Assembly (NCBI GenBank): GCA_020343875.1 | Contig: CP070811.1 | Span: 3,781,229-3,845,228 of the forward strand | Reading direction: 5' to 3' | DNA from: Anaerolineales bacterium | Lineage (GTDB): Bacteria > Chloroflexota > Anaerolineae > 4572-78 > NAK82 | Length of the DNA stretch: 64,000 bases | Shown: in pieces, positions 9,800-17,184 of the stretch | Position numbering within the stretch: position 1 is the stretch's first letter | How the letters are laid out: each line of letters opens with the position of its first letter | The notes under the pieces: generated by a model | The model's database searches: none | The model's input: only the letters and a program-made list of their open reading frames with translations | What the model was told of the DNA's origin: nothing | Translations under genes and position numbers: made by a program

Positions 9800-11023
9800 A
9801 TGATGCAACGTCCCCTGACTGGTATCCGGGTTATCGGCCTGGAACAATATATGAGTGCCCCCTACTGCACCATGCTTCTGGCTGACGCTGGCGCTGAAGT
9901 GATCAAGATCGAACGCCCGGGACAGGGCGACCCGCGTCGCTCTATCCCGCCCTATGCTACCAACCAGGAGGGACAGCGCGTGGCCGGGGGGTTCATTGGT
10001 TATAACCGCAACAAGAAGAGTCTGGCCCTCAACCTGCGCTCAGAAGTTGGTCGCCAGATTCTGAAGGACCTGGCTAAATGTTCTGATGTAGTGGTCGAGA
10101 ATCTACGCCCCGGGGCCGTGGACAAAATGGGACTCGGTTACCAGGAGCTAAGGAAGGTCAATCCCCGCCTGATTTATGCTGCCATCTCTGGCTTCGGGCG
10201 CCTGGAGGGCTACACCGGCCCTTACGCCCAGCGACCCGCCTTCGATATCGTGGCTGAGGCCATGAGCGGGATTATGAATCTGGTCGGTTTTGCCGACAAA
10301 CCTCCTTCGTGGACCATCTATGGCCTGGCTGACGTTTACTCAGGGCTGGTGACCGCCTATGGGGTCATGTTAGCTCTCTTCATGCGGGAACGCACCGGCC
10401 AGGGACAGTTTGTAGACAGTGCCATGCTTGACAACATGCTGGCCCTGAACGAACGAATGGTGACCCTTTACTCTTATACTGGCGAGTCCCCCGAGCGGGG
10501 AAAGCTGAAACATTTGTACCCTCGAGACGCGTTTCGGTGCAAGGATGGTTACCTGGCCCTCAACGTGCCAGACGATATCCAGTGGGGTCGACTGTGCGAG
10601 GCGATGGGCCGCAAAGACTTGGCAGATGACCCCCGCACCTCAGACGGAACAGCCCGCGCCGCCAACGCTGACTTCATTCGGCCGCTCATTGAGAACTGGC
10701 TGGTAGACAAGACTCGCGCTCAGGCAGTGGCCCTTTTGGAAGAGCATGGTGTGCCCTCCGGCCCAGTCTACACCGCCCAAGACATCTTCAGCGATTCTCA
10801 CATAGCTGCCCGCCAGATGTTGGTGACGGTAGACGATCCGGTTGCTGGCCCGCGCCAATATGCCCGCAGCCCGATCCACCTGTCCACTGTGCCTGAAATA
10901 CCCACTGCCTCAGCCCCGCAACTTGGGGAGCACACTCGCCCCATCTTGAGGGACTTAATTGGCTACGACGATGCGAAGATCGACCGGCTGGTAAGCGAGG
11001 GAGTCGTGGCGGTCAATAAGTGA
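9800..11023 (+). CDS. CaiB/BaiF family (class III) CoA-transferase
   Basis: A 407-residue class III CoA-transferase, which moves CoA between carboxylic acids through an aspartyl-CoA intermediate. Landmarks are GIRVIGLEQYMSAPYCTMLLADAGAEVIKIE at the N-terminus (quoted blocks EQYMSAPYCTMLLAD and AEVIKIERPG), NKKSLALNLRS, and FVDSAMLDNMLAL with the conserved Asp region upstream. A weak SD (GGAGA, 9789-9793) precedes ATG 9800. The last 11 bases overlap, tail to tail, the permease gene on the other strand. Together with the aminotransferase and thiolase it makes a three-enzyme cluster. Confidence 0.93.
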   Translation: MMQRPLTGIRVIGLEQYMSAPYCTMLLADAGAEVIKIERPGQGDPRRSIPPYATNQEGQRVAGGFIGYNRNKKSLALNLRSEVGRQILKDLAKCSDVVVENLRPGAVDKMGLGYQELRKVNPRLIYAAISGFGRLEGYTGPYAQRPAFDIVAEAMSGIMNLVGFADKPPSWTIYGLADVYSGLVTAYGVMLALFMRERTGQGQFVDSAMLDNMLALNERMVTLYSYTGESPERGKLKHLYPRDAFRCKDGYLALNVPDDIQWGRLCEAMGRKDLADDPRTSDGTARAANADFIRPLIENWLVDKTRAQAVALLEEHGVPSGPVYTAQDIFSDSHIAARQMLVTVDDPVAGPRQYARSPIHLSTVPEIPTASAPQLGEHTRPILRDLIGYDDAKIDRLVSEGVVAVNK

Positions 11024-12107
11024 GCGCAAAAGCGTAGAGATATCCCAAGGCGACTGCCCCGACCAGCGCAAAAGCAATGTATAGCACAAACACCCGACGT
11101 GAGGTCAATCCCCAAACCGCTGCCATGGCCGGGATTGTGGTGGTGGGACCGGCGATAAGGAAGGCCAGTGCTGCAGCCGGGTTCATGCCTTGGGCCAAGA
11201 GACCTCCCACCATAGCCAGCGCAGTCAGATTGCTGGTATAGACGGGTACGCCAATTAAAGCCGCTGTGACGATGGCCCATGGGTTGGCAGGCCCAAGTAG
11301 GCGAACAATCCACTCAGAAGGCACATACAACTCGATCAACGCTTCCAGGAAGAAGGCCAGCAGCATAAACTTGGTGACCATAGCGGTAGCGCTCCACGCT
11401 TCGCTGAGCAGGCGGCGTTTGAAAGAGATGGGCGTGGCCTTGCAGCTGCTTTCTCCTGAGGTGCCACAGCCTGAGGTGGGTGCAGGGCCCGGTCGACTGA
11501 GCTCGGGCGCCAGGGTGCAGCAGGCCACACCTGACGTTTGAGCTAGGCCACCAGCAGCAAATCCGAGGGCTGGCGTAACGGTCAGGCCCTCTTTTAGTCT
11601 GTGCCAACCCTTTTTCAGGATCGCCCAGGCGTTTTGTGACGAAATTGCCGGTTGCTCCCGCAGAAAATTGTGACCCAGCCAGCCACGCTGCACAATGAGG
11701 TGGGTGATGAAACCCCCACTCAGGCTGAGAACAAAGGTGGCCCCTAGCCGCCAAACTGCCAACTCCCAACCGATCGTGGCCACGCTCAGGAAAAAGATCT
11801 CCGGGTCCATCGAAGGAGAGGCAAGCCAGAAGGACATGACCGGCGCCAGCGGTACGCCACCAATGAGCAGCGCTGCGATTACAGGGATGACGCCGCACGA
11901 ACAGAACGGGCTGAAGGCGCCGACCGCCGTCGCTAGGAGAATGGCAACTACCGGCTGTGCCTGAAATGCGCGGCTAATATACTTCGATGCGCCGGATAAT
12001 CGCACGCCAACCGCCAAGGGGATGGTAATCAATAGGTATGGCCAGATTTGCCCGAAAGCGCTGGCAATAAAACTGGCAATTTCCAGGATTGGGTCGAACA
12101 TATTCAT
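11013..12107 (-). CDS. DUF318/ArsP-type permease (putative metalloid or organoarsenical efflux)
   Basis: A 364-residue polytopic membrane protein of the DUF318 (UPF0718/ArsP) permease family. The family signature GAFSPFCSCGVIPV is in the first half and IAGPTTTIPAM in the second. A cysteine-rich central loop (ACCTLAPEL ... SGCGTSGESSCKA) could bind thiophilic metal. ATG 12107 is chosen over TTG 12122 because GGGAG lies about 8 nt upstream of it. The gene follows an ArsR-family repressor gene and carries the same operator in front of it, so metalloid-induced efflux is the likely job. Arsenic specificity is inferred, and mercury or another metal is possible. Confidence 0.82.
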   Translation of the reverse strand: MNMFDPILEIASFIASAFGQIWPYLLITIPLAVGVRLSGASKYISRAFQAQPVVAILLATAVGAFSPFCSCGVIPVIAALLIGGVPLAPVMSFWLASPSMDPEIFFLSVATIGWELAVWRLGATFVLSLSGGFITHLIVQRGWLGHNFLREQPAISSQNAWAILKKGWHRLKEGLTVTPALGFAAGGLAQTSGVACCTLAPELSRPGPAPTSGCGTSGESSCKATPISFKRRLLSEAWSATAMVTKFMLLAFFLEALIELYVPSEWIVRLLGPANPWAIVTAALIGVPVYTSNLTALAMVGGLLAQGMNPAAALAFLIAGPTTTIPAMAAVWGLTSRRVFVLYIAFALVGAVALGYLYAFALTY

Positions 12108-12125
12108 ATTTCTAGCTCCCAATTT

Positions 12126-12141
12126 ATCGTATTTTTACGAT
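12126..12141 (-). promoter_or_regulatory. ArsR-type operator in front of the permease gene
   Basis: Perfect palindrome ATCGTA-TTTT-TACGAT, 19 bases upstream of the permease ATG. The identical 16 bases recur over the transcription start of the arsR gene. Two exact copies flanking a repressor/permease pair strongly suggest the repressor's binding site. No clear -35/-10 was identified for this second promoter. Confidence 0.8.
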
Positions 12142-12260
12142 GGCATGTGATAAAAAATACACTTCTAGCACTTATTTGCTTGCTCCACACTCTATCCTGT
12201 GTTGCCTCCATCAGTTACTTTCCACGGGTTGCGGGTGGAGTGGCGGGCTGGTAAAGCTCA

Positions 12261-12668
12261 TCAGAATATGTCATGCACCTTTTTATTGAACCAGGCGATG
12301 CTCTCCTCGTTTAGGTGATAACAGGTGGCGGGGCCTTCGATCTCTCCAGTGATCCAACCGGCCTCGCGTAGCACCTTGAGATGCTGCGAGACAGTCGCCT
12401 GAGCCAAGGGTAAGAAGTCCACAATGTCCCCGGTGATACAGCCAGGATGCGTAACCAGATACTTCATGATCTCAAAGCGAGTAGGGTTTCCCAAGGCTTT
12501 GAACATGGCTACCAGTCTTTGTTGCTCGGTCCCAGAAATGTCTAATGTGCAGCAGGCAGCGGGGGAAATGCCTGTCTCCCAGCTTACTGGCATGATTTCT
12601 ACCAGGTCTTCTTCGGGTCCGCCCGCGCCTTGCTTTTGTGCAGGTACCTGCCCCTGAGCAATGGACAT
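12261..12668 (-). CDS. ArsR/SmtB-family metalloregulatory repressor
   Basis: A 135-residue winged-helix repressor. The HTH core is FKALGNPTRFEIMKYLVTHPGC ... LAQATVSQHLKVLREAGWI with the wing GPATCYHL. A vicinal cysteine pair (C39, C40 in PAACCTLDI) precedes the helical core and may bind As(III) or a similar soft metal with other cysteines (C76, C117 region). This N-terminal CC placement differs from the classic ELCVCDL site in helix 3. ATG 12668 has AAGGAT about 8 nt upstream. It most likely represses itself and the downstream permease through the shared palindrome. Confidence 0.93.
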   Translation of the reverse strand: MSIAQGQVPAQKQGAGGPEEDLVEIMPVSWETGISPAACCTLDISGTEQQRLVAMFKALGNPTRFEIMKYLVTHPGCITGDIVDFLPLAQATVSQHLKVLREAGWITGEIEGPATCYHLNEESIAWFNKKVHDIF

Positions 12669-12686
12669 ACGACTTATCCTTGATAC

Positions 12687-12702
12687 ATCGTATTTTTACG
12701 AT
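12687..12702 (-). promoter_or_regulatory. ArsR-type operator overlapping the arsR transcription start
   Basis: Same 16-bp palindrome as at 12126-12141 (ATCGTA-TTTT-TACGAT). It begins 4 bases downstream of the -10 box, so bound repressor would block initiation. Confidence 0.85.
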
Positions 12703-12705
12703 ATA

Positions 12706-12734
12706 ATTATACAATATAAAATGTCCTTTGTCAA
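12706..12734 (-). promoter_or_regulatory. Consensus sigma-70 promoter of arsR
   Basis: On the minus strand TTGACA (12734-12729), a 17-base spacer and TATAAT (12711-12706): all 12 consensus positions match. The start of transcription would fall near 12699, inside the operator. A perfect promoter with an operator on its start is what a tightly repressed detoxification gene would show. Confidence 0.9.
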
Positions 12735-12747
12735 GTCTCAATTCTTG

Positions 12748-13056
12748 CTACTTCTTGCTCCGGGCGGATTTCTTCTCTTTTTCGCTCTTTTTCTCTTTTG
12801 CAGCGGCCCGAGCCCGCTTACGGGCTTCTTCGGCAGCCTTGGCCTGTGCTTGCGCCAGTGCCTCGATTTCGTCGGCCATGGCCTCCAATTCGTCCTGCAT
12901 TTCTCCTACAGACACCTTATTCGTTGCGTGGCATGCCGGACAGATGGCCTGGTAGTGGCGAGGGTTCTTGATCTTGAGCTTACGTAGTTCCGCCCCGACG
13001 AACACAGGGTCCAGGTCAAAGCGGCGACGGCATTTGAAACAGGTGACGTTTATCAT
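12748..13056 (-). CDS. Small zinc-ribbon protein with charged coiled-coil tail
   Basis: A 102-residue protein. The N-terminus has two cysteine pairs, CFKC and CPAC (residues 6-9 and about 38-41), forming a probable zinc ribbon. From about residue 50 it is a continuous Ala/Glu/Lys/Arg-rich helix (EALAQAQAKAAEEARKRAR ...) ending in a lysine-rich tail, likely coiled coil and nucleic-acid or surface binding. AAGGAGG is well placed before ATG 13056. It is not recognised as a named family and probably has its own transcript, divergent from the DUF4870 gene. Confidence 0.7.
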   Translation of the reverse strand: MINVTCFKCRRRFDLDPVFVGAELRKLKIKNPRHYQAICPACHATNKVSVGEMQDELEAMADEIEALAQAQAKAAEEARKRARAAAKEKKSEKEKKSARSKK

Positions 13057-13239
13057 AGCGGGCCTCCTTCCAACCCGGAGCGCACTGGGTCCACCTGTAT
13101 TCTACGTAAGACTCGGAGGGTTGTCAACACTCGATTGATCTGAAAAGTATGGCCCACAGGCTGCAACTTTGTGGTCTGAAAGTCGTAGAGTATGGTGAAA
13201 TCAGTGGCACATGATCAGTACCATGAAAGGGGATTTGAG

Positions 13240-13866
13240 ATGAGCGACGAAGAGAAAGACTTGAGGGATGAGATCAAGGCCGGGATCGAGGTTAAGGGCG
13301 GTGCAGGGGCTATCGAGGAGACTGAAGTTGAGAGTATGGTTGAGGGTGAAATCGCGCAGCCCAGTGAGGCGTCGCTGACAACTACGGGGGCAATTCCGGT
13401 CGCCAGCGAGCGAACCTGGTCGGCCCTGGCACATGCCAGTGTACTGTTGACTTTTGCCCTGGGTCTCTCGACTGGCGGACTGGCAGTCGTCGTGGCGGCA
13501 TTGGTCCCGCTGGCCATATGGCTGGCTTTCCGTGATCGGTCACGCTTTGTGGCCTATCACGCGATGCAGGCGACTGTCTTTCAACTGGCCTCGCTGGTGC
13601 TTTGGATTGGGCTTCTGGTGACGGGCGTGATCACTCTCATACCTGTCTGGGTCGTGACCGCCCTGTTATTGGTGGTTTTGATCGGCTTTTTGTTACTCCC
13701 GCTGGTGTTGGTGTTGACCATTGCCTTGCCAGTTACTCTGGCAGCCTTACCCTTTGCCAGTCTGGTTTATGGTCTGTATGGCGCTTTCGAGGTGTATGCT
13801 GGTCGGCCGTTCCGATATTGGCGGGTCGCCGATTGGATTGAGAGCCGTGGGGTGAGAGTGGCGTAG
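13240..13866 (+). CDS. DUF4870-family membrane protein
   Basis: A 208-residue protein with an acidic N-terminal region (residues 1-55) and three to four hydrophobic segments after it. The DUF4870 pattern is visible: WSALAHASVLLTFAL, PLAIWLAFRDRSRFVAYHAMQA and a C-terminal YGLYGAFEVYAGRPFRYW. ATG 13240 is preferred to GTG 13192: AAAGGGGA lies about 7 nt upstream. Function of the family is unknown. It is followed by a rho-independent terminator, so it ends a transcript. A second DUF4870 protein is encoded at 48427-48882. Confidence 0.8.
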   Translation: MSDEEKDLRDEIKAGIEVKGGAGAIEETEVESMVEGEIAQPSEASLTTTGAIPVASERTWSALAHASVLLTFALGLSTGGLAVVVAALVPLAIWLAFRDRSRFVAYHAMQATVFQLASLVLWIGLLVTGVITLIPVWVVTALLLVVLIGFLLLPLVLVLTIALPVTLAALPFASLVYGLYGAFEVYAGRPFRYWRVADWIESRGVRVA

Positions 13867-13896
13867 TCACACACTCAGGCAAAGAATAATAGAGAC

Positions 13897-13938
13897 AGAA
13901 AGACGAAGCAGGAGTTGCCCTCCTTCGTCTTTCTTTTT
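13897..13938 (+). terminator. Rho-independent terminator after the DUF4870 gene
   Basis: Twelve-base perfect stem (13897-13908 with 13923-13934), 14-base loop, then four T residues running on from the stem. Confidence 0.88.
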
Positions 13939-14003
13939 AGCTTGTTTCAGCCAGGTCCCCGTGGTAGAATAAAGCTGCTGAATACCACAAAAAGGGGGCC
14001 TTC

Positions 14004-14771
14004 ATGATTCTACTTGACGAACTTATGGCCTTTCTCGGGGCGTACATGGGCAGCGCGGAAATCGCGGCCAGAATAGACCAGAATATGGCAAACGGACTCC
14101 AGGTGCGAGGGCGCGCACAGGTGAACACGATTGTCACTGGCGTCAGTGCCAGCCTGGGTTTCTTTGAGGAGGCACTCGCCCTGGATGCTGATGCGCTTCT
14201 TGTGCATCATTCCCTTAACATGCCGGCTGGGATTCACTTTGATCGTATCTTCAGTCGTCGTTTGCGTTACCTGTGGGATCACGATTTGTCCCTGATCGGT
14301 TACCATTACTTGTTAGATAGCCACCCGGAGGTCGGCAACAATGCCCAGATCATCAAGGCGCTGGGTGGCCACCTGGTCGAGCCCTACCCACCAGACGGCT
14401 GGGGCTGGCTGGGTGAGATTGAGGCTGGGGATGATCGAGACGAGCTGCTGGCCCGCTGCGCAACTCTCTTCTCGCAAGAGGGTGTGCAATATCCCTTCGG
14501 CCCGAACCGGGTGCGGGTGATCGTTGCGGTCAGTGGGTCGGGAGCACCCAGGCCCAGCCAAATGGAATGGTTGACCCAGCGCCAGGTTGACCTTTTCATC
14601 ACCGGTGAGCCCCGAGAGTGGAGCCGGGAGCTATTTCGAGAAGCGGGCATCAGTTTCGTCGCGGCCGGTCACTATTACACTGAGCGTATTGGGATACAGG
14701 CTTTGGGGGATGTGCTTGGCAGCTGCCTGGAGGCCGATATCAAGTTTCTGGATTTGCCAAATACGGTGTAG
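14004..14771 (+). CDS. NIF3/YbgI-family dinuclear metal-centre protein
   Basis: A 255-residue protein of the NIF3 (YbgI, DUF34) family, hexameric proteins with a two-metal site. Metal-binding motifs are LLVHHSLNM (HH) near residue 70 and GHYYTERIG near the C-terminus, with LIGYHYLLDSHP between. Length matches E. coli YbgI (247 aa). AGGGGG precedes ATG 14004. The biochemical role of the family is not settled, and annotation as GTP cyclohydrolase 1 type 2 should be treated cautiously. Its neighbours do not clarify function. Confidence 0.88.
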   Translation: MILLDELMAFLGAYMGSAEIAARIDQNMANGLQVRGRAQVNTIVTGVSASLGFFEEALALDADALLVHHSLNMPAGIHFDRIFSRRLRYLWDHDLSLIGYHYLLDSHPEVGNNAQIIKALGGHLVEPYPPDGWGWLGEIEAGDDRDELLARCATLFSQEGVQYPFGPNRVRVIVAVSGSGAPRPSQMEWLTQRQVDLFITGEPREWSRELFREAGISFVAAGHYYTERIGIQALGDVLGSCLEADIKFLDLPNTV

Positions 14772-14806
14772 CGGAGCAGAGGGCCAGAAGGAAGGAGCTG
14801 AGACAA

Positions 14807-16198
14807 TTGGACAGATTTACCACAATCGCGATATTTGTGAGATTGTTTGCGATTGTTGCCCTCGTCGCTGCTAACGGGTTCTTCGTCGCTGTCGAGTTTG
14901 CCGTGGTCAGCGTTGGGGAACGTCGCGCCCGCCTGGAGCAGATGGCGGCCCAGGGTAACAAGGGGGCGGGCCGGGCGCTCAGTGGTTTGCTGAGCGACCC
15001 GGACCGGATCATCGCTGCCTCCCAGGTGGGGATCACCGTCGCCAGCCTGGCCATTGGCGCGCTGGGTGAGCGGTTTGTATCAATGCTGGTGGAGCCCTAC
15101 CTGGAGAGTGGGGTGCACCTGATCCCGGCGGTCGGCGTTTGGTTGCCGGGACTGGTGGGGGCTCTGGGAACTGTCGTCTCTCTGGGCTCGATCACCGTAT
15201 TACACACCGTCTTGGGGGAGCAAGTCCCCAAAACGGTTGCCATCCGCCACGCAGAGCAGGCGTCCATTGCGTTGGTCTGGCCAATGAATCTCTTCATTAA
15301 GATGGCTGGCCCCTTTGTCTCTTTGCTTGACTGGCTGACTGATCGAACTCTGCGCCTGATCAGGCAGCAGCCCCTGGAGGGTCATCGGACTTTGTACACA
15401 GCAGCGGAGATTCAGGCTTTGGTCCGCGACTCGTTGGCGGGCGGCGTGCTGGAAGCCGATCAGGCTAATATGGCCCGCCGCGTCTTTGAGTTTGCCGAGC
15501 GACGGGCTTATGAGGTGATGGTACCCCGCCCTGAGATAGTCGGTATTGAACATACTGCCAGTCTGCGCGAGCTGTTGAAGGTTTTTGAGGCGCACAGTCA
15601 TGCCCGTTTTCCCGTCTACAGGGAAAACCTGGATGATATCGTTGGCATTGTCTCGGTCAAGGAAGTGCTGCGCTGCATCGCCAGTGATCCTGCATGCCTC
15701 GATCAGCCAGTGGAAAGGCTGGCCCACCCCACCTTGGAAGTGCCGGAGACGAACCGGGTGGCGGACCTACTGGACAGAATGCGAGCCGAGCAGACTCAAA
15801 TGGCCCTCGTGATTGATGAATACGGGGGGATTGCTGGCGTGGTGACCATGGAGCAGTTGGTGGAAGAGATCGTGGGACGCATGAGCGATGAGCTATTCAA
15901 GGGCATAGTACCCATCCGCAAGCTACCTGACGGAAGCTACCAGGTCGATGCGCAGTTGCGAGTGGATGAGGTGAACGAGATGATAGGGTGGGCTATTCCC
16001 GAACACGATGAGTATGAAACGCTGGCAGGCTTTCTTCTGCAGCGCATGGGGCGTGTGCCCCAGGTTGGCGACGGCTACACCTTCAAGAATTTGCACTTTC
16101 AGATAAATCGGATGAAGGGCCCGAAGATTGAAAATGTGATTATCAGTCCCAAAGAGACGATTGGGCTGGCTCTCCCTGAGAAAAAATCCACCCAGTAG
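14807..16198 (+). CDS. CNNM/HlyC-CorC-type membrane protein with CBS pair
   Basis: A 463-residue integral membrane protein of the CNNM/CorC (hemolysin C-like) family, linked to Mg2+/Co2+ transport or resistance. Order: DUF21 membrane domain (about 1-190: VAANGFFVAVEFAVVSVGERRA, LGEQVPKTVAIRH), a CBS pair (about 215-345: VMVPRPEIVGI, HSHARFPVYREN, MALVIDEYGGIAGVVT), and a C-terminal CorC_HlyC transporter-associated domain (about 365-445). The start is taken as TTG 14807 because GAAGGAG (14791-14797) is 9 nt upstream and no ATG fits the first membrane helix. It ends about 45 bases from the stop of a convergent gene. Confidence 0.9.
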   Translation: MDRFTTIAIFVRLFAIVALVAANGFFVAVEFAVVSVGERRARLEQMAAQGNKGAGRALSGLLSDPDRIIAASQVGITVASLAIGALGERFVSMLVEPYLESGVHLIPAVGVWLPGLVGALGTVVSLGSITVLHTVLGEQVPKTVAIRHAEQASIALVWPMNLFIKMAGPFVSLLDWLTDRTLRLIRQQPLEGHRTLYTAAEIQALVRDSLAGGVLEADQANMARRVFEFAERRAYEVMVPRPEIVGIEHTASLRELLKVFEAHSHARFPVYRENLDDIVGIVSVKEVLRCIASDPACLDQPVERLAHPTLEVPETNRVADLLDRMRAEQTQMALVIDEYGGIAGVVTMEQLVEEIVGRMSDELFKGIVPIRKLPDGSYQVDAQLRVDEVNEMIGWAIPEHDEYETLAGFLLQRMGRVPQVGDGYTFKNLHFQINRMKGPKIENVIISPKETIGLALPEKKSTQ

Positions 16199-16243
16199 TA
16201 GCCAGCCCACCCGTTGGCCGGGGAGGATATTCTTGTACCCGCA

Positions 16244-16585
16244 TTATGCCGCCATCTGTTCGCCAGCGCCAATGCTGTTCAAATATGCCAGCACTTCTTG
16301 TCTGGCTTTTTGGAATTGCTTGAGTAACATTTCGTCGCTGCCACGTATGGCAGCGATTGTACGTTGAGAGCATGTGCTGCAACCTAGGGATGCCTTATAG
16401 CTGCTCAAATCGCAATTCAAGCAGTCGCAAAGCTTAATCATCATGTATGAGAAGCCGAGGGCATCCGGGTGAGTCTCCGGCAGGGCGGCTATACGCTCGG
16501 CCAGTGATTGCCATTCCTTGTCGCGCAGGCGCTTGAGCCCGCTCACGCGAGAATGTGGAAACAGTATTTCAAAATGGAAGCGCAT
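16244..16585 (-). CDS. Small cysteine-rich hypothetical protein
   Basis: A 113-residue protein that I do not recognise. The central part carries five closely spaced cysteines, in the pattern LCDCLNCDLSS then LGCSTCSQRTI, followed by a charged helix (DEMLLKQFQKARQEVLAYL). The cysteines could hold zinc or an Fe-S cluster. ATG 16585 is chosen because GAGGT lies 7 nt upstream; longer frames would run back into the tRNA-Lys gene. It sits 42 bases downstream of that tRNA on the same strand and convergent with the CorC-like gene. Confidence 0.65.
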   Translation of the reverse strand: MRFHFEILFPHSRVSGLKRLRDKEWQSLAERIAALPETHPDALGFSYMMIKLCDCLNCDLSSYKASLGCSTCSQRTIAAIRGSDEMLLKQFQKARQEVLAYLNSIGAGEQMAA

Positions 16586-16627
16586 TAGTCTAAACCTCAG
16601 GTAAATCAGAAATCTCAGACAGAAAAA

Positions 16628-16700
16628 TGGGCCGTGTGCGACTCGAACGCACGACACCCTGCTTAAAAGGCAGGTGCTCTACCGACTGAGCTAACGGCCC
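16628..16700 (-). tRNA. tRNA-Lys (anticodon TTT)
   Basis: The minus strand folds as a full cloverleaf: acceptor GGGCCGT/ACGGCCC, D arm GCTC...GAGC, anticodon stem CCTGC/GCAGG with loop CTTTTAA, T arm GTGCG-TTCGAGT-CGCAC, and discriminator A. CCA is not encoded. A run of T follows the 3' end and could stop transcription. Confidence 0.97.
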
Positions 16701-16741
16701 AAAAACAGTGGCACCCAGTTGACTGGCTGCCAGTCGCAACT

Positions 16742-16770
16742 ATTCTAACACTGGCATTTTGCTTTGTCAA
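16742..16770 (-). promoter_or_regulatory. Sigma-70 promoter of tRNA-Lys
   Basis: Minus strand TTGACA (16770-16765), 17-base spacer, TAGAAT (16747-16742). The predicted start is about 35 bases before the mature tRNA. Confidence 0.85.
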
Positions 16771-16793
16771 TTGTGGTTGAGCAAATGATCAAT

Positions 16794-16822
16794 TTGCCTT
16801 GGGTTTGCGGCTATGATATAAT
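16794..16822 (+). promoter_or_regulatory. Sigma-70 promoter of tRNA-Gly
   Basis: TTGCCT (16794-16799), 17-base spacer, TATAAT (16817-16822) preceded by TGA, giving an extended -10. It is divergent from the tRNA-Lys promoter with only 23 bases between the two -35 boxes. Confidence 0.85.
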
Positions 16823-16860
16823 TTCTGAGCCCAGTCAGTTAATCCCTTGCCTGCCGGTAT

Positions 16861-16932
16861 GCGGGTATAGTTCAGTGGTAGAACGTCAGCTTCCCAAGCT
16901 GAATGTCAGGGGTTCGAATCCCCTTACCCGCT
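16861..16932 (+). tRNA. tRNA-Gly (anticodon CCC)
   Basis: Cloverleaf: acceptor GCGGGTA/TACCCGC, D arm GTTC...GAAC, anticodon stem TCAGC/GCTGA with loop TTCCCAA, T arm AGGGG-TTCGAAT-CCCCT, discriminator T. CCA is not encoded. The next 118 bases hold no gene and end in a terminator, so the precursor probably has a long 3' trailer. Confidence 0.97.
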
Positions 16933-17050
16933 CTTAGCCCAATGGGCAGGTCGACGCGAACGCGCGGTGAGCCCGAACCATATTCCGGTGTAAAAGTGCA
17001 CGCGGGAACCCCGGGCGCAAGCCTAGGATCCCAAGCCAAAGACCGAATGA

Positions 17051-17092
17051 CAGGCCATCTCCCTGCTAACCTATGGAGATGGCCTGTTTTTT
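17051..17092 (+). terminator. Rho-independent terminator downstream of tRNA-Gly
   Basis: Perfect 12-bp stem (17051-17062 with 17075-17086), 12-base loop, followed by six T residues. Confidence 0.9.
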
Positions 17093-17184
17093 AATGCGGC
17101 GATTGCACTTGGCGCTATGCATGCCAGAAGCGTAACTCAATGACCAATTGTGGAGAGGCAGATTGAGCCTCCCTCCTATTCTGG

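Noticed and set aside
11314-11898. 194-residue second frame within the permease gene
   Set aside because: Same-strand out-of-frame shadow of a well-supported DUF318 permease.
16586-16657. Longer N-terminus of the cysteine-rich protein
   Set aside because: It would run back into the tRNA-Lys gene, and the good SD is in front of ATG 16585.
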